A DNA stretch of 64,000 bases from Breznakia pachnodae (GCF_030814225.1 NZ_JAUSUR010000002.1:434001-498000); one strand, 5' to 3'. Shown: positions 9,377-19,452, numbered from the stretch's first letter. A program made the numbers and translations. Notes: a model not told the origin generated them from the sequence alone.

Positions 9377-9829
9377 ATGAAAAAGCTGACAATACTAACA
9401 ATTGCTTTACTGTTCTTTATTAGTCCTATAAAGGCAGAAAAAGATGAAGATGGATGGGAATTAAATCCGGATGCATCTAACAGTGAATCCTATAATAATG
9501 TTTCTGGTAGTTACAAAGGATTTAATTTCTTTTCTGAGGATACTATTAAGAAAAGTGAACATCATGCAGAAGCTGAAAAAGAGAAGATTAAAGACATTCA
9601 AAATAAAGTTATGTTAGAAGAGGCTATGGAAGCAGAAGGCTATGAAGAACTAGAAGATCTAATTTGGAATGAACCAATCGCAGTTGATAACATAGCAATA
9701 GTTAAAGAAGAAAGTTATGTTTTATATTATGTAATTTTTGGAGGAATCGTTGTTTTATTTGCAACGTTATTCTCTAGAGAGCACTATAAGAAGAAAAGGA
9801 AAAGGAGTTTAGAAAATGATAACAGTTAG
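9377..9829 (+). CDS. essA: EssA-like T7SS membrane protein
   Basis: The 150-residue product starts with a signal-peptide or anchor segment (MKKLTILTIALLFFISPIKA), continues with a charged helical stretch of ~100 residues, and has one C-terminal span (about VLYYVIFGGIVVLFATLF) followed by a basic tail. EssA proteins have about this length and layout, and the gene overlaps esaB by 14 bases in a T7SS operon. Sequence identity to known EssA is weak, so the assignment is by architecture and position. Confidence 0.65.
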   Translation: MKKLTILTIALLFFISPIKAEKDEDGWELNPDASNSESYNNVSGSYKGFNFFSEDTIKKSEHHAEAEKEKIKDIQNKVMLEEAMEAEGYEELEDLIWNEPIAVDNIAIVKEESYVLYYVIFGGIVVLFATLFSREHYKKKRKRSLENDNS

Positions 9830-10043
9830 TATTTGTGATAAACGACATAACCTGGAATTTGATGTTATGTTACAACCTGAACAAAAAATTGAAGATGCCT
9901 TAAGGATTATTCAAGAAAAAGGGTTACTTATGATTAGAGACATAGAATATGTTCGACTGGGGAATGCGAATAGTTTAAAGAGTAAGAAATTAACTTTTCA
10001 ACAAGCAGAGATTTATACTGGCGAAAAAATAATAATAGAGTAA
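9816..10043 (+). CDS. esaB: EsaB/YukD ubiquitin-like T7SS protein
   Basis: This small cytosolic protein of 75 residues has the beta-beta-alpha-beta pattern of the YukD/EsaB ubiquitin-like fold: MITVSICD, a hydrophobic strand, the helix KIEDALRIIQEKGL, and ending in TGEKIIIE. EsaB is a conserved T7SSb component thought to bind or regulate EssC. AAAGGAG precedes the start and the gene overlaps the end of essA-like by 14 bases, implying translational coupling. Confidence 0.85.
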   Translation: MITVSICDKRHNLEFDVMLQPEQKIEDALRIIQEKGLLMIRDIEYVRLGNANSLKSKKLTFQQAEIYTGEKIIIE

Positions 10044-10068
10044 AGAATATAATACGGAGGGAAGAATT

Positions 10069-10368
10069 ATGCCAAAAATTAAAGTAAAGCTTTCAGAAGC
10101 GACAAGTAATAAAAAGAACATACAAGGAGCAGTATCAAGTTTTGCAACAAACATTAATTATTCAAATAGTACATTTGGAGTACATGCAAAAGATGAAGCG
10201 GTTTCTATAAGTGAACAATTTAAAAGTTCTAGAGAAAAATTAAAAGTTGCACTGAAAAGAGATGCTGATAAAATAGAATCATTGACTGTCGATTTTTTAG
10301 AGATAGATAAAACAGCAAGTAATAAAAGTTCAACTAGTGTAGGAAAACACTCAAAAGATAAAAGGTGA
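10069..10368 (+). CDS. Small helical T7SS cargo-targeting protein (SACOL2603/DUF3130, Lap2-like)
   Basis: The 99-residue protein begins with a short strand (PKIKVKLSEA) and is otherwise helical without a WXG motif, ending in a basic S/K-rich tail. This matches the small T7SS family described as SACOL2603/DUF3130, which in LXG toxin operons acts with a second small protein to bring the toxin N-terminus to the secretion machine. It is directly followed, after 4 bases, by such a second gene and then by the LXG gene. GGAGGG gives a strong start. The family match is by pattern and context. Confidence 0.65.
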   Translation: MPKIKVKLSEATSNKKNIQGAVSSFATNINYSNSTFGVHAKDEAVSISEQFKSSREKLKVALKRDADKIESLTVDFLEIDKTASNKSSTSVGKHSKDKR

Positions 10369-10372
10369 TGTT

Positions 10373-10735
10373 ATGGATAAGGATGAACTAAAAAAAGAAA
10401 AACAAAAAATCGAAGATATTTATAATGAGCAAGAAAAGAAATTTGCAAAATTAGACGAGCAAACTGAAATGTTTCATAATTGGATTAATCAAACGAAAGA
10501 AAGTTTATTTAGCATTCAAAAAAATTGGCAAAGTGAGGAGTCGAAAATATACTTTTCTAAGATTGAAGAAGAAATAAGTTATTTACAAAATAAGAATTTA
10601 AAATTAGCTGAAGAAAATGAAGAAGAACGATTAATGACGAAAGAAAAACATCTAAACAATTTAGATGAAATTGAAAAAAAGATAAATGAAGAAGTTGAAG
10701 TAAGACAAGAGGAGGAACAAGATGCCAGCATATAG
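10373..10735 (+). CDS. Small helical T7SS cargo-targeting protein (WXG100-like, Lap1/DUF5344-like)
   Basis: The product of 120 residues is almost entirely helical and highly charged, with a possible turn around SIQKNWQSEESKIYFSKIEEE that resembles a WXG100 fold with a modified W-x-E turn. Its end overlaps the LXG gene start by 14 bases. In LXG operons two small partners of this type bind the LXG helix bundle before export; this one would be Lap1-like. Coiled-coil character makes sequence matching weak. Confidence 0.6.
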   Translation: MDKDELKKEKQKIEDIYNEQEKKFAKLDEQTEMFHNWINQTKESLFSIQKNWQSEESKIYFSKIEEEISYLQNKNLKLAEENEEERLMTKEKHLNNLDEIEKKINEEVEVRQEEEQDASI

Positions 10736-12941
10736 TGGAATTGAGATTAATAATCAAATTAAGCAAATAAATAATATGATGGAAAATCAAATAACGGAAG
10801 TACAAAATGTTAGAAATAATATTAATAGTTTTATATACAATACAGAATTGATATCTAACGCATATACAAATCAAAAGGACTATTTCAACACAGTCTATAT
10901 AATGTTATATAATGGAATAGAACAATTTGCAAAAGAATTTATAGCTGCGAATAGAAACCTACAAAATCAGTATATAAATGTGGATAATGATAGTAATGCT
11001 TATATAAATACAGACAATCTAATACAAGAAATGGGGACACTAGTTTCATATACTAATTATTGGTTAGGATTAATTGATGATCATCCATATGCCCAGCATT
11101 ATGCATATGTAAATATGTCATTAAAAGATAGAATACAAGGCGTAGTCGATAGAATGTATCAATTTTCATCAAGTAGCAGTTCAAATTATGAAACAACAAA
11201 CTCATATCTTATGTTGGTGGTAAATGGAATGAATTCGTTAGAAAGTGATTGTTGGAATCCGGAGACAGGGACTTTTAGCACTGAATTAATTGATACTAAA
11301 TGGATTGATGATTTAAATGAGCTAAATGAAAAAACAAGTGAAAAATATTTAAAAGACAAAGGATTAAGTGAAGATGATATTTTATATTTAAAAAGCTTAG
11401 ATTATACTTGCTATCAAGTTTATGGATTATTATCTGATTTACCAGAATCAGATATGGAATTTGTCTTAAAAACATTAAAAAGTGATTATGAAGGTGCATT
11501 TAAAATAGATGCTGATAGTATATCCGATGGAGCATATTGTATAATATCAGATTATATGGCAAGATTAGTAGAACATAATGAAACAGATAATTTGCTTAAG
11601 ATGGTAAATGTCATTTCTATGAGTGAAGATGTCGAATATAAAGATTCTAATCAAAGGAAGCATCTTACAAATTTAATTACATCGACATCTGTAACGATTG
11701 AATTTGGAAAACAAGGTTTAATTATTAGTGATGAATTAAATATGTTTCAAGATCCAATAACGAATGAAATGGAAGCTGGTTGTTTAAAGAATGAATATTT
11801 GATGGATATATATTCATTGTTAATGTCTGTGGACTATTTAACAACAAGTGGCTCTACATACCCTTCTGAACACATAACAGGACAAGGTCGTGTAAGAGCA
11901 AATGTTATGTTTGGAATACAATTTAAAGATCTTAGCTATGATAGACAAAGTGGTTTTAGTTATAAATATAAAAACCAATTAGGATTTTCTACAGAGGGAC
12001 ACTATAGTATTTATGATGATGCTCATTATTCAATTAGTGGTCAAAAAAATGAATGGGTAAAGGGTAATTCGGATGTATTGAGTGATACGATGTCTCAATT
12101 AAGTCAAGAATATATAACACATTTAGCTGAATTAGCGAAAAAGAAGGGAGATGCTTTAAAAAACTTTTTCTTGAATGCTTCCATTGCAGCTGTAGCGATA
12201 TATAATCCAATGGCTGGCGCCGCTCTTAAAGCTCTTCAATCAGCAGCTAAAGATGAAGTTGCAACATATCTAAAGGATTCATCTAAATTTGCAAAAGACT
12301 ATGCAAATTGGGATGATTTTTGTAAAAGTCTTACTCCAGAACAAAAAGAATATATTGATAAAATGTTTGGAGGATATACAAATGGATTGAGTATTATTCA
12401 AGATGCAATGAATTTGGAAAAAACAATTAAGGCCTTATCCGAAGAAGAAGATGGTATAAGAGCTAATGCTATCAAAATGCTATTGGGACAAGATAAAATA
12501 GTGGTTAAAGATGGAACATATGTAGTATTAGAAAGTATACAGGGAGATGGAGAACGAGCTATAATTATGAACCGCTGGGAGAAGCAAGGTATAGAGATAT
12601 TTTTTAGTACAGAAGAAACAGAAAAATTAGATGATTTGAAAGATATATTTGATATTACAAAGAACAATCCAAAACTAAAGACGTGGTATGAATCATATGT
12701 CGATGAGAAATATATAAATGATACAGATAGATATAACGAAGTTATTAATACAGCAGATAAAATTATTAATGGAGGAATAGATTTTGAATATTATCTGACA
12801 GAAGATGGAAAAAAAGATATGGATATTTATATGGATGCTATGAATCTTGTGAACAAAGGATATATGGAGGTGCATGGCTCTAACACAGGATCTATATTAA
12901 GTGATTTTGATACGTTAGTGAATGATATGGACAAAAAATAG
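10722..12941 (+). CDS. LXG-domain T7SS cargo protein, putative toxin with unknown C-terminal domain
   Basis: The 739-residue protein starts with a long helical region of ~100-200 residues fitting the LXG pattern (NQIKQINNMMENQITEV, then LISNAYTNQKDYF, a 'gie' helix and IDxxNLIQEM-type end), directly after the two small partner genes. The middle part is rich in S, N and Y. A hydrophobic helix sits near LNASIAAVAIYNPMAGAALK. The last ~200 residues match no toxin motif I know; no HNH, NAD-glycohydrolase or ADP-ribosyl signature was recognised. A toxic role is therefore inference from the LXG operon pattern. Export would need no Sec signal, and none is seen. GAGGAGG precedes the start. Confidence 0.7.
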   Translation: MPAYSGIEINNQIKQINNMMENQITEVQNVRNNINSFIYNTELISNAYTNQKDYFNTVYIMLYNGIEQFAKEFIAANRNLQNQYINVDNDSNAYINTDNLIQEMGTLVSYTNYWLGLIDDHPYAQHYAYVNMSLKDRIQGVVDRMYQFSSSSSSNYETTNSYLMLVVNGMNSLESDCWNPETGTFSTELIDTKWIDDLNELNEKTSEKYLKDKGLSEDDILYLKSLDYTCYQVYGLLSDLPESDMEFVLKTLKSDYEGAFKIDADSISDGAYCIISDYMARLVEHNETDNLLKMVNVISMSEDVEYKDSNQRKHLTNLITSTSVTIEFGKQGLIISDELNMFQDPITNEMEAGCLKNEYLMDIYSLLMSVDYLTTSGSTYPSEHITGQGRVRANVMFGIQFKDLSYDRQSGFSYKYKNQLGFSTEGHYSIYDDAHYSISGQKNEWVKGNSDVLSDTMSQLSQEYITHLAELAKKKGDALKNFFLNASIAAVAIYNPMAGAALKALQSAAKDEVATYLKDSSKFAKDYANWDDFCKSLTPEQKEYIDKMFGGYTNGLSIIQDAMNLEKTIKALSEEEDGIRANAIKMLLGQDKIVVKDGTYVVLESIQGDGERAIIMNRWEKQGIEIFFSTEETEKLDDLKDIFDITKNNPKLKTWYESYVDEKYINDTDRYNEVINTADKIINGGIDFEYYLTEDGKKDMDIYMDAMNLVNKGYMEVHGSNTGSILSDFDTLVNDMDKK

Positions 12942-12949
12942 GGGGAAAC

Positions 12950-13957
12950 ATGAAAACTAAATTGTTAATTGGATTACTTGTTTTACTTACATTAATAACA
13001 GGATGTGATAAGAATAATAATGAGAATGAAGGACATATAAATCACATAGAAAAAATAGAATTGGATGAAGAAATAGGATACTTTGATTTAGTTGGAAAAA
13101 CAGTAATAAATGAAAAAAATCAATATTTAGCAAGTTTATATATGGATACATTAATATTCCCAGGAGAATCATATGTCACATATTCTACGAACTATGAAAA
13201 GGAAAAATATTCAGAACTATCACTGCGACAAATAATAAAACTCAATAGTTTTAATATATTTATAAGAGATATTGAAACTAATGAATTAATTAAGCAGTTA
13301 GATATAAAAGAAATATTGGATGAAAATTATCCAGAGTATCAGATTGCAACAGTATCCGTTAAACCTCATGCAACTACTGTATATGAAGGTAGAAAATGTA
13401 TAGTCTTTGTAGTTGAAATAATACCGGCAGATTTAGAAAAAGAGGAAGTAATGGAAATGCACAACTTATATGTGAGCATTGAAGATAATTACCATAACAT
13501 TGATATGAAGACAACAGTTTATTATAGAAATGGGCTGGAATATAATGATTCAATGAAAAATTTATTATGCACAGATATACTAGAGAAAAATGGGATAGAT
13601 GCATACTATAGTTTTGATGGAAACAATCCATATTGGGTAGGAACACCTTGGGAAAGTCTTCAAGTTCTTAGAGTTAAAAGTTTATCAAAAAACAATAAGG
13701 AATTATTAGAAATATTTCCTAATACTGAACAATATCTGGATGAGAATTATTTAACGTTATTTGCTGATGATTTAAGTGATGATGAAATAATTGGATTACT
13801 ACTCGAAGATGGAAGAGAATTAGATAAAACACAATTAACACTATCTTCTTATTGTTCAATAGATGAAGAAAGTCATGTAATAAATGGTCAAGAAGATTGG
13901 GATTTATATTTTAAAGTACCAGAAAGTAGTGAAGAAGATGTGTTTAGATATGAGTAG
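12950..13957 (+). CDS. Lipoprotein downstream of the LXG gene, candidate immunity protein
   Basis: The first 19 residues form a lipoprotein signal with lipobox LITGC (Cys19). The remaining ~315 residues are acidic and probably a folded extracytoplasmic domain with no family I recognise. The gene follows the LXG gene after 8 bases and ends the operon at a terminator. In LXG operons the gene after the toxin often encodes immunity; a membrane-surface lipoprotein would fit a toxin acting at the envelope. That role is a guess from position. Confidence 0.6.
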   Translation: MKTKLLIGLLVLLTLITGCDKNNNENEGHINHIEKIELDEEIGYFDLVGKTVINEKNQYLASLYMDTLIFPGESYVTYSTNYEKEKYSELSLRQIIKLNSFNIFIRDIETNELIKQLDIKEILDENYPEYQIATVSVKPHATTVYEGRKCIVFVVEIIPADLEKEEVMEMHNLYVSIEDNYHNIDMKTTVYYRNGLEYNDSMKNLLCTDILEKNGIDAYYSFDGNNPYWVGTPWESLQVLRVKSLSKNNKELLEIFPNTEQYLDENYLTLFADDLSDDEIIGLLLEDGRELDKTQLTLSSYCSIDEESHVINGQEDWDLYFKVPESSEEDVFRYE

Positions 13958-13986
13958 TCTTTAAATTGATATAAATATCATAGTTG

Positions 13987-14009
13987 AAAGCACAATCTTG
14001 TGCTTTTTT
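13987..14009 (+). terminator. Rho-independent terminator of the T7SS operon
   Basis: AAAGCACAA and TTGTGCTTT form a perfect 9-pair stem with a 2-base turn, continuing into a T-run. It separates the secretion locus from mutS. Confidence 0.85.
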
Positions 14010-14076
14010 ATGTTATTAAAATAAAGAGAAATGATTTGATTTATTTTTTGAAATTTATGAAAGACACAACTGCATA

Positions 14077-14085
14077 TGTTATAAT
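14077..14085 (+). promoter_or_regulatory. Extended -10 promoter of mutS
   Basis: TGTTATAAT is an exact extended -10 (TGnTATAAT) 29 bases before the mutS start. The -35 is weak (ATGAAA at 14057-14062, 17-base spacer), as is common with extended -10 promoters. Confidence 0.7.
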
Positions 14086-14114
14086 AAAGAGGTTATAAAA
14101 AGACAGGAGAAGTT

Positions 14115-16631
14115 ATGGAAGAGAAGAAATATACACCAATGATGCAACAATACCTAGAGGTAAAAAAGAACTTACAAGACTGTATAGTTTTTTATCGTCT
14201 GGGAGACTTTTATGAAATGTTTTTTGATGATGCGAAAACTGCATCAAATGAGTTAGATTTAGTTCTAACAGGTAGAAATGCAGGAGTTGAAGAGAGAATT
14301 CCAATGTGTGGTATTCCCTATCATGCAGCTACTGGATATATTCAGCGTCTGACTCAAAAAGGGTATAAAGTTGCTATCGTTGAACAATTGGAAGATGCTA
14401 GTGCAGGTAAAATTGTTAAGCGTGATGTTGTGAAAATTGTTACTCCTGGAACAATTATGGAAGAAGCAAATGAAACTAAAGAAGGTGCCTATATTGCATC
14501 AGTCTATGACTTTAAATATGGATTTGCTGTTACCTTCTGTGAAATGACTTGTGGTGAATTAAGTGGTAAGACAATTGATCGCAGTTTACAGTCGTTACAG
14601 AAAACGTTGTTATCAATGAATGTAAGAGAAGTTGTACTTCAAAATTTTTTTGATAAAAAAGCAGAGAAGATGATAGATAATCTGGGACTTGTAACTATTT
14701 CCAGAGAAGACAATATTGTACTTAAGAAAGAATACTTTGATTTGATTCAAGGGATTGATGATGAACATATTAAAACAAGTTTTGCTATATTAAGTAATTA
14801 TTTGGATAATACACAAAAACGTCATATGACTCACTTAGGAAGAATGGAACTAATTCAAGATGAGTTATTCCTGCAAATGGATTATTCTACGAAGTTGAAT
14901 CTTGAATTGATTCAGCCAGTAAGAACAAATTCAAAGTCAGAAACATTGTGGAGTTTTATGGACCATACAAGATCAAGTATGGGAAGTAGAACATTGAAGA
15001 AATGGATTACTTATCCATTAATTGATGAAGATAAAATCAATCAACGTTTAGAAGCAATAGAGTTTTTAAACTTTAACTTCTTATTGAAAGATGAGTTAAA
15101 AGAATGTTTGAGTCATGTATATGACATGGAACGTTTAAGTGCGAAGATTGCTTATGGAAATGCAAATCCAAGAGATTTATTACGTTTGATTTCAACACTG
15201 GAGTATGCACCAATGGTACTTGATATCTTTAAAGATTGTCCTGCATATGATGAGTTTAAGAAAGTTGATGTATTAACTGACTTATATGAAAAATTGAAAG
15301 ATACAATTGTGGAAGAGCCACCAGTACATATGAAAGATGGTGGAGTGTTTGTTGATGGATATAATGAACAGTTAGATGAATTCCGTCATATTAAGAATTC
15401 TGGAAAACAGTTTATTTTGGATTTAGAAACGAAAGAAAGAGAACGTACAGGGGTTTCTTCATTGAAGATAGGATATAATCGTATCTTTGGATACTATATT
15501 GAGGTACGTAAAGGAAATTTAAGTAAGATTAGTGATGAACTTGGATATGAACGTAAGCAAACCCTAGCGAATGCAGAGCGTTTCATTACAGCTGAATTAA
15601 AAGAAAAAGAAGATATGATTTTGCATTCTGAAGAAAAAGCAATTCGTTTAGAGAATGAATTATATCAACAATTATTAGAAATGATTCGTATGTATTTACC
15701 AAAATTAAATACACTAGCGAAAGCAATTTCATGTATTGATGCATTATATGCAATGAGTGTTGTATCTGCATTACATGGATATGTAAGACCTAAATTTACT
15801 AAGGAACAAAAAGTTACATTAGTAGAAAATCGTCATCCTATTTTAGATAAGACGATGAAAGAAAAACGTTATGTAGCAAATGATCTGGTAATGAATCAGG
15901 AAGATCAGATTATGATTATTACTGGTCCAAATATGGGTGGTAAATCTACGTATATGAGACAGGTTGCATTAACAGTTATTATGGCTCAGATTGGATGTTT
16001 TGTGCCTGCTAAGGTATGTGAGATTCCAATATTTGATAAGATTTTTACTAGAATTGGTGCGAGTGATGATATTATGAGTGGACATTCAACATTCATGGTG
16101 GAAATGATGGAAGCAAATTATGCTCTTCAAAACGCTACTGATAACTCTCTGATTTTATTTGATGAGATTGGTAGAGGGACATCTACTTATGATGGAATGT
16201 CACTTGCCTATGCAATGCTGGAATATATCCATGAGAATACAAAAGCGAAAACACTTTTCTCTACTCACTACCATGAACTTACTTCACTAGAAGATAAGTA
16301 TCCAGGAATTAAGAATTTGACAGTAGATGTAGAAGAGGAAGATGATGAAGTAATCTTCTTGTATAAAATAAAAGAAGGTAGAGCGGATAAATCTTATGGG
16401 GTTAATGTTGCAAGACTTGCAAAGTTACCTTCTGCAGTTTTAGATCGTGCTACAGTAATCTTAAGTAATATCCAAAAGGATGATATGGATTTACATGTGG
16501 AAATGAAAGAAAGTATCCAGAAAGAGGATACGGAAGCAAAACGAATTGTAGAGTTATTGGATCAGGCAAATGTTGATCAGATGACACCACTGGAAGCTTT
16601 GAATTTTTTAAATGAATTAAAGAAACATTAG
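14115..16631 (+). CDS. mutS: DNA mismatch repair protein MutS
   Basis: MutS binds mispaired bases and small loops and recruits MutL. The 838-residue length is normal for MutS1. The mismatch-reading motif is seen at F32-Y33-E34 within GDFYEMFFDDA, and the ABC-type ATPase has Walker A GPNMGGKST at 604-612, followed by the DEIGRGTST signature. ACAGGAGAAG precedes the start. It heads a mutS-mutL-miaA operon, a common arrangement in Bacillota, with mutL 12 bases downstream. Confidence 0.98.
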   Translation: MEEKKYTPMMQQYLEVKKNLQDCIVFYRLGDFYEMFFDDAKTASNELDLVLTGRNAGVEERIPMCGIPYHAATGYIQRLTQKGYKVAIVEQLEDASAGKIVKRDVVKIVTPGTIMEEANETKEGAYIASVYDFKYGFAVTFCEMTCGELSGKTIDRSLQSLQKTLLSMNVREVVLQNFFDKKAEKMIDNLGLVTISREDNIVLKKEYFDLIQGIDDEHIKTSFAILSNYLDNTQKRHMTHLGRMELIQDELFLQMDYSTKLNLELIQPVRTNSKSETLWSFMDHTRSSMGSRTLKKWITYPLIDEDKINQRLEAIEFLNFNFLLKDELKECLSHVYDMERLSAKIAYGNANPRDLLRLISTLEYAPMVLDIFKDCPAYDEFKKVDVLTDLYEKLKDTIVEEPPVHMKDGGVFVDGYNEQLDEFRHIKNSGKQFILDLETKERERTGVSSLKIGYNRIFGYYIEVRKGNLSKISDELGYERKQTLANAERFITAELKEKEDMILHSEEKAIRLENELYQQLLEMIRMYLPKLNTLAKAISCIDALYAMSVVSALHGYVRPKFTKEQKVTLVENRHPILDKTMKEKRYVANDLVMNQEDQIMIITGPNMGGKSTYMRQVALTVIMAQIGCFVPAKVCEIPIFDKIFTRIGASDDIMSGHSTFMVEMMEANYALQNATDNSLILFDEIGRGTSTYDGMSLAYAMLEYIHENTKAKTLFSTHYHELTSLEDKYPGIKNLTVDVEEEDDEVIFLYKIKEGRADKSYGVNVARLAKLPSAVLDRATVILSNIQKDDMDLHVEMKESIQKEDTEAKRIVELLDQANVDQMTPLEALNFLNELKKH

Positions 16632-16643
16632 AGGTGATGATAT

Positions 16644-18515
16644 ATGGCGAAAATACAGCGATTAGATCCACACTTAACGAATATGATTGCAGCCGGAGAA
16701 GTAGTTGAAAGACCTTCTGGAGTAATCAAAGAGTTAGTTGAAAACGCAATTGATGCCAACTCAACTACCATTGAAATTCATACCAAACAAGGTGGTATTG
16801 AACAGATGATGGTAATTGATGATGGTGATGGGATGAGTGCAGCTGATGCTACATTAGCTTTTGAGCGCCATGCAACAAGTAAGATCAAAGATGTACAAGA
16901 TCTTTGGCGAATTGGAACAATGGGATTTAGAGGTGAAGCACTTCCTTCAATTGCATCTGTATCCAATGTAGAGTTAAAAACAAATGATGGTAATGAATCT
17001 ACAGTAGTGGAGATTGCTTATGGTAAGACAGTAAAAGCTGGACCGGTTGGAACACCAAAAGGAACGCAAATTATTGTTCGTAATCTGTTTCAGAAAACAC
17101 CAGCTCGATTCAAACATCTAAAGAGTGCACAATATGAATTTTCATTAGTTAGTGATGTTATTCAGAAGTTTGCATTGGCATATCCAAACATTGCTTTCTT
17201 ACTTATGAATGATGAAAAGATTAGTTTTTCAAGTAGTGGGAATGGAAACCAGCAGGAAGTAATCATGAACATCTATGGTAGAGATATTGCAAAATCAGCA
17301 ATTGCTATTGAAGGAAGTGATTCAGATTATCATATCGAAGGTTATGCAGTTCAACCCTCACATACAAGAGCAACGAAATACTATATGTTGTTATTTGTAA
17401 ACAATCGAATGATTCGCTCGTTCCGTCTACAAAAAGCAATCTTGGATGCATATGCACCATACACACCAAGTGATCGTTATCCAATTGTTGTCTTGAATAT
17501 ACAAATGGATCCACAACTTGTAGATGTAAACGTACATCCAAGTAAATGGGAAGTTCGTTTATCAAAAGAAAAACAACTAGAATTTCTAATCAAAGAAACC
17601 ATTGGTGATGCTTTGAGAAAGAAATTAGAAGTAAATAAAGTAGTGAGACAGGAACGCTTTGAACGAGTAGAAACACCAAGTTTTAGTTTTACTTATGATC
17701 AACCTACTACGGAATCATTACAACCGCAGAAACTGCATCAGGAAATTAATGAAAGTTTCTCAAACTACCAAACAGAAACACAAACAAGTGAAACGGTTGT
17801 TGAGGAAGAAATAACTACAGTTGACCAGACAATAGAAACTGTTGAGCAAACACCGATTCAACCAATACCAACAGCAGATGAAGTCGAAACTGAACCAGAA
17901 GTGGAAGTAGAAGCACCAACTGCTTTAAACCCTTCCTTCCCTAATATGATTGTACTTGCACAGATGCATAAGTGTTATATTCTGGCACAGGGAGATAATG
18001 GATTATACATTATTGATCAACATGCTGCTCAAGAACGTTATCATTATGAAGAGATTCAAAAAGCATTGTTGCATGGAGTGAAAGATAAGCAAGATTTATT
18101 GGTACCAATCATGATTGAGTCAACAAATCGTGCAGTTCAACAGGCTGATGCAATTAATGCATTATTGGAAGAATTGGGAATCCACTTGGAAGTATTTGGT
18201 GAAAACAGTTTTGTTGTTCGCTCATTACCAATCTGGGTTACGGATGTTGAAGAAGAAAAATTCCTTCAAGATATGATTGATATCTATCTGAAAAATGAGG
18301 AAGTAAATATTGAACAATTACGTAGACTGGCATTAGCTTCAATGGCATGTCACTCGTCGATTCGTTTTAATCGCACATTAACAATGCAAGAGATGGAACA
18401 AGTAATTGAAGATCTTCGTAAATGTGAACAACCATTTCATTGTCCACATGGAAGACCGACGCTGATTGAACTTACTTTAAAGGAACTGGAAAAGGATTTC
18501 TTAAGGGTAAAATAA
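16644..18515 (+). CDS. mutL: DNA mismatch repair protein MutL with endonuclease site
   Basis: MutL couples mismatch recognition to strand removal. The N-terminus has the GHKL ATPase motifs (LVENAIDAN, DDGDGM, GFRGEALPSI). A variable acidic/Thr-rich linker (~340-420) leads to a C-terminal domain with the metal motif DQHA-x2-E-x4-E and the later ACHSSIRF and CPHGRP motifs. These mark the latent endonuclease form found in bacteria that lack MutH. It is 623 residues long and overlaps miaA by one base. Confidence 0.98.
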   Translation: MAKIQRLDPHLTNMIAAGEVVERPSGVIKELVENAIDANSTTIEIHTKQGGIEQMMVIDDGDGMSAADATLAFERHATSKIKDVQDLWRIGTMGFRGEALPSIASVSNVELKTNDGNESTVVEIAYGKTVKAGPVGTPKGTQIIVRNLFQKTPARFKHLKSAQYEFSLVSDVIQKFALAYPNIAFLLMNDEKISFSSSGNGNQQEVIMNIYGRDIAKSAIAIEGSDSDYHIEGYAVQPSHTRATKYYMLLFVNNRMIRSFRLQKAILDAYAPYTPSDRYPIVVLNIQMDPQLVDVNVHPSKWEVRLSKEKQLEFLIKETIGDALRKKLEVNKVVRQERFERVETPSFSFTYDQPTTESLQPQKLHQEINESFSNYQTETQTSETVVEEEITTVDQTIETVEQTPIQPIPTADEVETEPEVEVEAPTALNPSFPNMIVLAQMHKCYILAQGDNGLYIIDQHAAQERYHYEEIQKALLHGVKDKQDLLVPIMIESTNRAVQQADAINALLEELGIHLEVFGENSFVVRSLPIWVTDVEEEKFLQDMIDIYLKNEEVNIEQLRRLALASMACHSSIRFNRTLTMQEMEQVIEDLRKCEQPFHCPHGRPTLIELTLKELEKDFLRVK

Positions 18516-19426
18516 TGCAAAAAGTACTAGTTGTTGTTGGACCGACCGGAGTTGGTAAGACAAGTTTAAGTATTGAGTTGGCTAAAAAATATAATGCTGA
18601 AATTATCAGTGGTGATGCATATCAGTGCTATAAAGAATTAACGATTGGAAGTGCAAAGATATTACCAGAAGAAATGCAGGGGATTCCTCATTATCTGGTA
18701 GATAATATTTCTTACAAAGAAGAGTATAATGTGAAAATCTTCCAGCAAAAAGCAAGAGCATATATTGAAGATATAGTGAGTCGTGGAAAACTGCCAATGA
18801 TTGTTGGTGGTACTGGACTATACATCAAATCCTTGCTTTATGATTATGTGTTTCATGATGAAGAAATCGATCAGAAGTATAATGATTACTTAGAAACATT
18901 AACCAATGAAGAACTCTATGCAAAACTTTTAGAGGTGGATGAAAAAGCTGCTAAAGACTTACATCCAAATAATCGAAAACGAGTGAGACGGGCGCTGATG
19001 ATGGATCATATGGGACATCAGAAAAGTGAAACCCTTGCGAAGCAGGAACATAAATTATTATATGATGCTTATATTGTTGGATTGACGATGGAACGTCCTC
19101 ATTTATATGAGCGAATTGATAAGAGAGTATTACAAATGATTTCTCAAGGACTGGAGAATGAAGTTATGGGACTTGTAAATAAGGCAGATGATTTTGATTT
19201 GCAAAGCTTACAGGGAATTGGATATAAAGAATGGAAAGCGTATTATCTTGGTGAAAAAGATAAAGAGGATACAATTGCTTTGATTCAAAAAAATACGAGA
19301 AATTTTGCGAAACGACAATATACATGGTTCCGTAATCAAATGGATATCCACTGGTATGATATCGAACGTAAAGACTTCAAACAAGAGTTATTAGTAGAAA
19401 TTGAAAACTGGATAAAAGATGAGTAA
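18515..19426 (+). CDS. miaA: tRNA dimethylallyltransferase MiaA
   Basis: MiaA transfers a dimethylallyl group to A37 of tRNAs that read UNN codons. The P-loop GPTGVGKTSLS lies at the N-terminus, followed by the conserved ISGDAYQCYK region and the IVGGTGLYIKSL motif. The 303 residues are full length. Its start codon shares its A with the mutL stop. A possible terminator overlaps its end. Confidence 0.97.
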   Translation: MQKVLVVVGPTGVGKTSLSIELAKKYNAEIISGDAYQCYKELTIGSAKILPEEMQGIPHYLVDNISYKEEYNVKIFQQKARAYIEDIVSRGKLPMIVGGTGLYIKSLLYDYVFHDEEIDQKYNDYLETLTNEELYAKLLEVDEKAAKDLHPNNRKRVRRALMMDHMGHQKSETLAKQEHKLLYDAYIVGLTMERPHLYERIDKRVLQMISQGLENEVMGLVNKADDFDLQSLQGIGYKEWKAYYLGEKDKEDTIALIQKNTRNFAKRQYTWFRNQMDIHWYDIERKDFKQELLVEIENWIKDE

Positions 19427-19452
19427 ACCATGCTATTGTGTGGTTTATTTTT
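19424..19452 (+). terminator. Terminator after miaA
   Basis: TAAACCA and TGGTTTA pair around a 10-base loop, followed by TTTTTATTT. The stem begins in the miaA stop codon. It is short and weakly GC, so read-through is likely. Confidence 0.5.
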
